Source of the DNA: an uncultured Clostridia bacterium
GTDB lineage: Bacteria; Bacillota; Clostridia; Oscillospirales; Oscillospiraceae
DNA: 8,599 nucleotides
Assembly: GCA_945927915.1 (NCBI GenBank)
Contig: CAMEMX010000062.1
Location: 1 to 8,599 of the forward strand
Direction of reading: 5' to 3'
Shown: one piece after another, positions 1 to 5,900 of the stretch
How positions within the stretch are numbered: position 1 is the first letter of the stretch
Layout: every line of letters begins with the position of its first letter
The notes under the pieces: model-generated
What the model saw: only the letters and a program-made list of their open reading frames with translations
Told to the model about the DNA's origin: nothing
Database searches by the model: none
Made by a program: the position numbers and the translations under genes

Positions 1-155
1 TCCGCCGCCGGGCGGACGAAGTCGGGATAGTCGCAGCTATCTTTGGTGAACGTGCCGAAATCATGCACCTCGTGTCCGAGGGCGGTCAGATGCTCCTTGA
101 CGGTCTGCTTCAGCTCCAGGCCGCCGTGGTCGCAGGCAAGCGAAATTTTCATCAT
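1..155 (-). CDS. rpiB: ribose-5-phosphate isomerase B, N-terminal part (runs off left edge)
   Basis: RpiB interconverts ribose 5-phosphate and ribulose 5-phosphate in the non-oxidative pentose phosphate pathway, in the cytoplasm. Only the first 51 residues are inside the window. They begin MMKISLACDHGG and continue with LGHEVHDFGT and DSCDYPDF, which is the characteristic N-terminus of the RpiB/LacAB family. It includes the Asp-His pair of the sugar-phosphate site and the conserved DYP segment. Two adjacent ATG codons are possible starts, at 155-153 and 152-150. The GGAGG at 165-161 lies 5 nt from the first and 8 nt from the second, so the shorter form (MKIS...) is equally plausible and is the commoner family start. 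The gene begins 13 nt after the stop of the upstream membrane-protein gene, and its ribosome binding site fills that gap, so the two are very likely co-transcribed. No own promoter is visible. Family assignment is firm; the rest of the gene is outside. Confidence 0.92.
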   Translation of the reverse strand, partial: MMKISLACDHGGLELKQTVKEHLTALGHEVHDFGTFTKDSCDYPDFVRPAA

Positions 156-168
156 AATATCCTCCAAT

Positions 169-1326
169 TCAAAACAGGGTGATCCCCGCGCAGGTCAGCG
201 CGAGGGCCGCGCAGAAATAACAGACGGCGTGTACCGCGCGGTCGCGTGCGGCATAGCTCTGCCACAGCACGCCGACGGGCAGCAGCAGGGCAGCGGCAGC
301 GGGCGCCGACCCGCCGAGCAGCCACGCGCAAAGCGCAAACGGCAAAAGGCACAGGACGAACAGCCGCCGCCCGTCGCGCAGGCGAAGCGCGCCATGCACC
401 AGCGGCACGAGCGCGCCGAGCGCCGCGGCAGCCAGCACGACGGTCTGCGGCGCAAGGGCGCAGAAGCGGACGCCGCCGCGCACGAGGGCGGGCAGTCCGT
501 CCCGGAGCGTGGGCAGCAGCCCCTCATAGAAGCGGAGCGAGCGCAGCGCCTCAAAGACGGACGCGGCCTGTCCCGCGCGGACATAGCGCACGAGCGCCAC
601 GCACAGCGCCGCGCAGGCCGCCGCCGGCACGGTCAGCAGCAGGGAGGCGGCGAGCTTTCCGCCGCGATGCCCTTCCGCGCCGCCGCGAAAGCGCAGGAGC
701 TGCGTCCAGACGTAAGCGCCGAGGAAGAACGGCGCGTACCACAGCGCCGCGGGGCTCAAAATCAGCGTCCCGGCATAGCCCGCCGCCGCGCCGCACAGCC
801 AAAGCCCGCGCGGCAGCAGCCTTGCGTCATAGGGCGCGCACATCCACACATACAGGCACAATAGCGCGCAGGCAAGCAGGGCGTCGGCGGGGTCCTGCGC
901 CAGCCCGGCGAGGATCGCGCACAGGATCGCGGGCAGGACAGGCTCGTCCATCGTCCGCAGCAGCAGGTACAGCGCCAGCGCCAGAAGCGCGCACGGCGCC
1001 GCCGCACGCAGAAGGGCGGGGGCATTTTCCGTCAGAAGCCCCAGCGCGTCCGCGCCCAGGCTGAGCGCCGGCAGGAGCGCCAGCGTGAAAAACCGCACCG
1101 CCGCCGCGCACAGCGCAGCCAGCACCGCCCACGGCGCGTCCGTCCATTTCAGGCCCTGCGCCGTCAGCGGGGCAAAATGCGGCCTGTCGAGGCGGGCGAT
1201 CCATTCCGTCGTGCCGCGGCGCGGCCGCCGCGCGGCAAAATACGCCGGAACGGACAGCAAAAACAGCGCGGCAGCGGCGCAGGCAAAGACGAGCCGCAGC
1301 GACGCCGCGCCCGAAAACAGTCCCAT
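169..1326 (-). CDS. polytopic membrane protein of unknown function (385 aa)
   Basis: I do not recognise a specific family. The protein is extremely rich in Ala and Leu, with roughly 11-12 hydrophobic stretches that look like membrane helices. Approximate positions are 8-31, 65-88, 106-123, 130-144, 148-163, 175-192, 193-210, 224-247, 289-311, 321-337, 340-356 and 365-383. There is no cleavable signal peptide. A basic, polar loop (about 32-62, containing RRPRR and WIARLDRPHF) follows the first helix, and another charged loop is at 248-285. The architecture vaguely recalls GT-C membrane glycosyltransferases (PMT_2/ArnT-like), but I see no convincing acidic catalytic motif in the first loop, so that is only a possibility. 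The start ATG (1326-1324) has GGAGGTG (1341-1335) 8 nt upstream. A promoter with a perfect TATAAT lies just upstream, and rpiB follows in the same direction. Stop TGA is at 171-169. Arg-rich frames on the opposite strand are shadows of this GC-rich gene. Confidence 0.8.
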   Translation of the reverse strand: MGLFSGAASLRLVFACAAAALFLLSVPAYFAARRPRRGTTEWIARLDRPHFAPLTAQGLKWTDAPWAVLAALCAAAVRFFTLALLPALSLGADALGLLTENAPALLRAAAPCALLALALYLLLRTMDEPVLPAILCAILAGLAQDPADALLACALLCLYVWMCAPYDARLLPRGLWLCGAAAGYAGTLILSPAALWYAPFFLGAYVWTQLLRFRGGAEGHRGGKLAASLLLTVPAAACAALCVALVRYVRAGQAASVFEALRSLRFYEGLLPTLRDGLPALVRGGVRFCALAPQTVVLAAAALGALVPLVHGALRLRDGRRLFVLCLLPFALCAWLLGGSAPAAAALLLPVGVLWQSYAARDRAVHAVCYFCAALALTCAGITLF

Positions 1327-1358
1327 AGGTCTGTCACCTCCGAGGGTTCTATATGTCT

Positions 1359-1386
1359 ATTATATAGTGTACCACAGCTTTGTCCG
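1359..1386 (-). promoter_or_regulatory. sigma-A-type promoter for the membrane protein-rpiB unit
   Basis: Read on the minus strand, a perfect TATAAT lies at 1364-1359. It is preceded after 16 nt by CGGACA (1386-1381), which matches four of the six bases of TTGACA. Transcription would start near 1352, leaving a short leader of about 25 nt that contains the GGAGGTG ribosome binding site of the membrane-protein gene. No other promoter-like sequence is visible for the minus-strand pair. Confidence 0.6.
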
Positions 1387-1459
1387 GCAGGCAACAGAAA
1401 TTTCGCCGCCGGCAGAGATCCGCCGGACGCGGCAGCGCAGCAGGCCGCCGACGCGTAAA

Positions 1460-1475
1460 ATGAAAGCGCTTACGA
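1460..1475. promoter_or_regulatory. candidate catabolite-responsive element (cre, CcpA/LacI-type operator)
   Basis: ATGAAAGCGCTTACGA fits the cre consensus WTGNNANCGNNNNCAW at all fixed positions except one (G instead of A next to the last position). It has the hallmark central palindrome AAGCGCTT. It sits between the two divergent promoters, about 58 nt upstream of the plus-strand -35 box and about 74 nt upstream of the minus-strand -35 box. That position is compatible with control of either direction. CcpA itself is not in the window, and another LacI-family regulator could use the same kind of site. Confidence 0.45.
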
Positions 1476-1532
1476 GTGCGGACTTTCCCACGGCAGCGTG
1501 ATAAAAAATTGCCTGTGAGGTGTATTTTATTG

Positions 1533-1561
1533 TTGCATTTCCCGCGCGTTTCCTGTATAAT
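1533..1561 (+). promoter_or_regulatory. sigma-A-type promoter for the cohesin/SLH-protease operon
   Basis: TTGCAT at 1533-1538 and a perfect TATAAT at 1556-1561 are separated by exactly 17 nt. The DNA just upstream (about 1501-1532) is markedly AT-rich for this GC-rich locus, with runs such as TAAAAAATT and TATTTTATT, and could act as an UP element. The expected start is the purine near 1568, which gives a leader of about 124 nt before the ATG at 1692. The -35 box is weak (TTG only), but the -10 and the spacing are ideal. Confidence 0.65.
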
Positions 1562-1572
1562 TTTCCTGTTAT

Positions 1573-1669
1573 TTGGCGGATATTGTACGGAAAGCGTGGA
1601 TTACTGGGGAAATTCACGACGAAATGCAACGTAGCTTATCTGCGTTTTGCGTAATCGTACAACCGCCAA
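1573..1669 (+). promoter_or_regulatory. structured 5' leader RNA, predicted three-way junction, family not recognised
   Basis: The leader between the predicted transcription start (about 1568) and the ribosome binding site (GGAGG, 1681-1685) folds compactly. The closing stem P1 pairs TTGGCGG (1573-1579) and TTGTACG (1583-1589) with the continuous strand CGTACAACCGCCAA (1656-1669): 14 Watson-Crick pairs with one 3-nt bulge. Inside it, P2 pairs CGTGGATT (1595-1602) with AATTCACG (1611-1618), 8 pairs including one G-U, with loop ACTGGGGA. P3 pairs GCAACGTAG (1626-1634) with CTGCG (1640-1644) and TTGC (1647-1650), with a 2-nt TT bulge and loop CTTAT. The junction strands are GAAAG, ACGAA and AAT. 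I do not match it to any riboswitch class I know. It could be a 5' mRNA stabiliser, as is common for surface-layer-type messages, or an unassigned cis-regulator. The ribosome binding site is left unpaired in this fold. Confidence 0.6.
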
Positions 1670-1691
1670 GGAAACGAAAAGGAGGTAAACC

Positions 1692-2981
1692 ATGAAACGA
1701 ATCAAACAATGGCTCGTCCCGCTGCTGGTCGTTGCGATGGTGCTCGGCTGCACCGTCCCGGCGGTCGCGGCAGAGGGCAAGTCACCGGTCAGCCTGACCG
1801 CGCCCGAAAGCGTCCAGCTCGGCGCCGAGGTCGAGGTCAAGGCGCTGGCTGACGAGGCAGGCTCCGTCGCTGACGGCGTGCTGGTCATCCGCTACGACGC
1901 CGAAAAGCTGACCTACGAAGGCACGCAGGCCGGCGCGGCCTGGAGCGACCCAGCCAAGCTCGCCCTGTCGGTCAACAGCGGCGAAGAAGGCAAGGTCGTC
2001 CTCGCGTTCGCGTCTTCGACCACAGCCGCCGCCGACGTTCTGTTCACCCTGCGCTTCACGAGCAAGGGCGCGGGCGAGGCGGTCTTTGCCGTCGCGGACG
2101 GCTATGTCTCCGGCGCGGAGAAGCCCGCTGCCGAGGCCAAGACCGAGATCCTGACCCCGGTCGGTCACGCGGTCGTCTTTGACGCCGGCAGCCACGGCGC
2201 CTTTGAAGACGGCAAGACTTCCCTGACCGTTGAGGTCGCCGACGGCGAGACGCTCGAGGGCAAGGTGCCCGCCGTTACGCCTGACGGCGGCTTCGCGCTC
2301 GCCGGCTGGAGAAAGAGCGACGACGGCGCGTTCTACACGTCCGAAGCCCTTGCCAAGCTCACCGTGACCAAGGCGCTGACCTTCACGGCGGTCTACTCCG
2401 GCGCCTGCGACGGCGGCGAGGACTGCCCGACGAAGGACTACACCGATCTTGACCTCACGGGTGAGGCGCACGCCGCCGTGGACTACATGGTAGAAAACGG
2501 CATCATGCTCGGCGTCGCGGAGGCCACCTTCGCGCCCGAACTCGAGATGAACCGCGCCATGCTCGTCACCATCCTGTACCGCGTTGCCGGCTCGCCCGCG
2601 CACGGCGCAGACTGCCGCTTCACCGACGTCAGCGAGGGCGACTGGTACTATGACGCCGTCGTCTGGGCGCTGGAGACCGGCGTGACCAACGGCAACGGCA
2701 AGACCACCTTCGGGCCGTATGACACCATGACCCGCGAACAGCTCGTCACCTTCCTGTACCGCTACGCCAAGCTCGGCGGCGACGTCACCGGCGACGCCGA
2801 GGCGCTTAAGGCGTACAAGGACGCAGGCGAGGTCAGCGCGTGGGCGCAGGAGGCCTTCGCATGGGCCATCGGCAACGGCGTCATCAAGGGCACCGACGTC
2901 GACACCCTCTCCCCGCTCGGCACGGCAACGCGTGAGCAGGTCGCTCTCGTCATCTACCGCCTGCTGGGCGAAAAAGACTAA
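1692..2981 (+). CDS. secreted cohesin-domain protein with three SLH domains (cell-wall-anchored scaffoldin-like)
   Basis: The protein has 429 residues. Residues 1-27 are a signal peptide (MKRIK, a hydrophobic core, cleavage probably at AVAA|E). Residues about 32-155 form a cohesin-like beta domain: a YDAEKLTYEG strand, an AFAS strand, then VLFTLRFTSKGAGEAVF, a typical cohesin order. Residues about 158-237 resemble an InlB/Listeria-Bacteroides B-repeat (VVFDAG, FALAGWRKSDDGAFY, TFTAVYS). Residues 250-429 are three SLH domains, with core motifs MNRAMLVTILYR, MTREQLVTFLYR and ATREQVALVIYR and the paired segments FTDVSEGDWYYDAVVWA and AWAQEAFAWAIGNGVIKG. SLH triplets bind secondary wall polysaccharide, so the cohesin domain should be displayed on the surface. 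The start is set by AAGGAGG (1679-1685) 6 nt upstream. The next gene, a dockerin-bearing protease, starts 18 nt after the stop. A Cys at residue 20 resembles a poor lipobox, but signal peptidase I processing fits better. Cohesin-family membership is likely; dockerin binding is inferred. Confidence 0.88.
   Translation: MKRIKQWLVPLLVVAMVLGCTVPAVAAEGKSPVSLTAPESVQLGAEVEVKALADEAGSVADGVLVIRYDAEKLTYEGTQAGAAWSDPAKLALSVNSGEEGKVVLAFASSTTAAADVLFTLRFTSKGAGEAVFAVADGYVSGAEKPAAEAKTEILTPVGHAVVFDAGSHGAFEDGKTSLTVEVADGETLEGKVPAVTPDGGFALAGWRKSDDGAFYTSEALAKLTVTKALTFTAVYSGACDGGEDCPTKDYTDLDLTGEAHAAVDYMVENGIMLGVAEATFAPELEMNRAMLVTILYRVAGSPAHGADCRFTDVSEGDWYYDAVVWALETGVTNGNGKTTFGPYDTMTREQLVTFLYRYAKLGGDVTGDAEALKAYKDAGEVSAWAQEAFAWAIGNGVIKGTDVDTLSPLGTATREQVALVIYRLLGEKD
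1785..2156 (+). other. cohesin-like domain within the SLH protein
   Basis: This codes for residues about 32-155. The order of short beta strands, the conserved strand GVLVIRYDAEKLTY, the KVVLAFAS strand and the FTLRFTSKGAGEAVFAV hairpin follow the cohesin (CBM2/3-superfamily) pattern. There is only one copy, so the protein would be a single-site anchoring scaffoldin rather than a multi-enzyme scaffold. Type I or type II cannot be decided by eye. Confidence 0.7.
2430..2978 (+). other. three SLH domains (cell-wall anchor)
   Basis: This codes for residues 247-429. Each repeat has the pattern of a small acidic or aromatic segment, a helix ending in NGI/TGV/NGV, and then an [T/N]R-x-x-LVT-x-LYR-type helix. 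The Arg of the wall-binding motif is kept in all three (NRAM, TREQ, TREQ). The third repeat ends almost at the C-terminus, so the anchor is complete. Confidence 0.9.
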
Positions 2982-2999
2982 GGAAGGCAGGTACATATT

Positions 3000-5900
3000 A
3001 TGAAGAAAAGAATTTTGTCCCTGCTCCTTGCGGCAGTCATGCTTTTCGGACTGCTTCCGACCGCGTTCGCGGCGGAAAGCGGCTTCGTCTTTGACCCGGC
3101 TCCCGTCGAGGACATCGTCTCCGGCGGCCCGATGCGCCTGACCAACCCCAACAGCACCTCGAACGAGGACACCGGCTTCGTTCCCGCGCAGGGCGAGACC
3201 GCCGCGCAGGAGCAGGAGGACACCGGCCTGACCAAGTTTGAGCCGTCCGAGACCCCGCGCTTTTCCGAGACGGACGCCGCCGAGGTCTACGCCGCGGATG
3301 ACCGGGTGACCTTCATCGTCGTCACCGAGTCCGCCCCGCTGCTGACCGAGTTCTCCACCGAGGAGATCTCCGCCTCCACCGCCGAGGTCATGAGCCGCCA
3401 GATCGAGCAGCGCAAGGACCTCTACGCGGTCAAGGCGGGCGTGCAGGCTGCGCTGAAGGGCAAGAGCGAATTCTCCTTCGGCTTCACCTACACCGTCGCG
3501 ACCACGGGCTTCTCCATCACCACCGCCTACGGCAACAAGGCCGCCCTTGAGGCGATCGACGGCGTCAAGAGCGTCTACGTTGCGCCGACGTTCTCCCTGC
3601 CCGAAGATCAGACCACCCTCGTGCCGCAGACCAGCAACGCCTCGACCATGATCGGCGCGAACGTGCTCAACGCCTCCGGCTACACCGGCAAGGGCATGCG
3701 CATCGCCATCCTCGACACCGGCATCAAGGTCGACCATCCGAGCTTCGGCGCCCTGTCCGAGGACAAGCTGGAAGATCCGATGACCCGCGAGAGCGTCGAG
3801 GCCGTGTGGAGCGAGCTCAACGCCAGTGATATTTCCAACAAGCTCTGCAAGGCATACTACAACACCAAGATCCCCTATGTGTTCAACTATGTCAACGGCT
3901 CGTTTGACGTGGCCAACACCTTCGCAGGCAGCGACCACGGCACGCACGTTGCCGGTATCGCCGCAGCCAACGCCACCGCCGACTCCACCGTGATCGGCGT
4001 CGCGCCCGACGCGCAGCTCGTCGTCATGCAGGTCTTCTCGCCGGACGGCGGCGCAGGCTGGGATACCATCATGGCCGCCATGGAGGACTGCGTCCGCCTC
4101 GATGTGGACAGCGTCAACCTCTCGCTCGGCTCCGCCGCGGGCTTCACCGATCCCGCAGGCTCCATGCTCGATGCGATGAAGCTGTTCCAGGATTCCGACA
4201 TCCAGCTCCTCATTGCCGCGGGCAATGATACCAACAGCTCCTACGGCAACAACTGGGGTCTGAACAGATCCCTCATCACCGACCCCGACAACGGCCTCGT
4301 GGGCACCCCCAGCACCTACTCCGCCGCCCTGTCCGTCGCGTCGGCTGACAACGACGCCGTGACCCAGCTCTATCTCACCGTCGACGGCCGCGACATCGGC
4401 TACGCCGACTCGGCAAGAAGCGCCGCGACCATCCTCGTCAGCCGCTTCGCCGGTCAGTCGATCGAATATGCCGTCGTGCCCGGCTACGGCACCGAGGAGG
4501 ACTTCGCGGGCGTCGACGTTGCCGGCAAGGTCGCCCTCGTCTCCCGCGGCGGCTGCTCCTTCCCCGAGAAGCAGGCCAACGCCCAGGCAGCGGGCGCTGT
4601 CGCGTGCGTGGTCTATAACAACACGCTCGGCATCGTCAATATGCAGATCAACGACGGCGAGGGCAACATCCCCTGCGTCTCCGTCACCAAGGCCGACGGC
4701 CTGTACATGATCGATCAGGCCGGAGACGACGGCGTCGGCACGCTGACCGTCTGCAACGGCACGACCAAGGAATTCAAGCTCGACCGCTATGTCAGCGATT
4801 TCTCCTCCTGGGGCGTCACCCCCGACCTGAAGCTCAAGCCTGAGATCACCGGCGTCGGCGGCAGCATCTATTCCTGCGTCGATCCCGCCATCTCCGGCTC
4901 CAACTACGGCACCATGAGCGGCACGTCGATGGCGACCCCGCAGATCACCGGCGCAATGGCAGTCCTCATCGAGTTCCTCGACGAGAACTATCCGGAGCTG
5001 ACCGGCGCGGAGCAGCGCGTCGTCGCAGCCAACCTGCTCATGAGCACCGCCGTGCCCATGATGGCTGCCGAAGACCTCGAATACTCCCCCAGAGCGCAGG
5101 GCGCAGGTCTTGCCGACCTCGTGAAGGCGACCACCACCCGCGCCTACCTGTCCAACCCCGACGCGACGGAGAGCCGTCCGAAGGCAGAGCTTGGTGACGA
5201 TCCCGAGAAGACCGGCACCTACACCTTCCGCTTCACCGTCACCAACATCTCCGACGAGGCCGTTACCTATGACTTCACCTCGTCCCTGCTGACCGAGGCC
5301 ATCTATGAGGCCGGCGGGATGCAGTTCATCGACAACTCCCCCTACGGCCTTGAGGCTGAGGTCGAGGTCAGCGTCTCCGGCGCAAGCGCGACCGCGCTGA
5401 AGTACGACTTCAACGGCGACGGCGCCATCACCACCGCCGACGCCCGCGTCCTGCTGGCGCACGCCGACGGCACCGCTCCCGTGGCGGAGGACGACCTGCG
5501 CTATGTCTACCTCGACGTCAACGGCGACGGAACCGTCGACCTTGCCGACGCGACCGTCCTGACCGACTACTGCGCCGGCCTGGAGACGAGCGTCGACGTG
5601 CTGGCCGAGTTCGAGCTTGCGAAGAACACCGTCACCGTTCCCGCGGGCGAGACCGTCGAGCTGACCGCCGGGATCGTGCTGACCGAGCAGGACAAGCAGT
5701 ACCTTGACCAGTTCCCGAACGGCATCTGGGTCGAGGGCTATGTCTACGCGTCCGCCGAGGGCGAGCCCACCCTGACGATGCCGATTCTCGGCTTCTACGG
5801 CGACTGGTCCGATGCCCCGGTCATCGACGACAACGGCTCGCTGTATGACTTCCTCGTCTACACCTACCACTCTCAGCTCGGCACCAACCCGTACATCCGC

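Noticed and set aside
43..1064. Long Arg/Ala/Gln-rich frames on the plus strand across the membrane-protein gene
   Set aside because: They have no ribosome binding site and no recognisable domain. They are the GC-rich complement of a hydrophobic, Ala/Leu-rich protein that has a good start, ribosome binding site and promoter.
1382..1428. Inverted repeat GTCCGGC (1382-1388) / GCCGGAC (1422-1428) upstream of the minus-strand promoter
   Set aside because: The spacer is 33 nt, there is no T-run, and the DNA is locally rich in GCCG words, so it is not convincing as a terminator or operator.
1489..1510. CACG-GCAG-CGTG mini-hairpin followed by an A-rich run, considered as a terminator
   Set aside because: The stem is only 4 bp and the following tract is A, not T, on the plus strand. 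The AT-rich run is better explained as upstream promoter DNA.
1360..1629. An 89-codon minus-strand frame in the intergenic region
   Set aside because: It overlaps both promoters, the cre-like site and the structured leader, has no ribosome binding site, and encodes nothing recognisable.
1735..1755. A possible lipobox (VLGC, Cys20) in the signal peptide of the cohesin/SLH protein
   Set aside because: Leu directly before the Gly is atypical, a good signal peptidase I site (AVAA before Glu28) follows, and the SLH triplet already provides surface anchoring.
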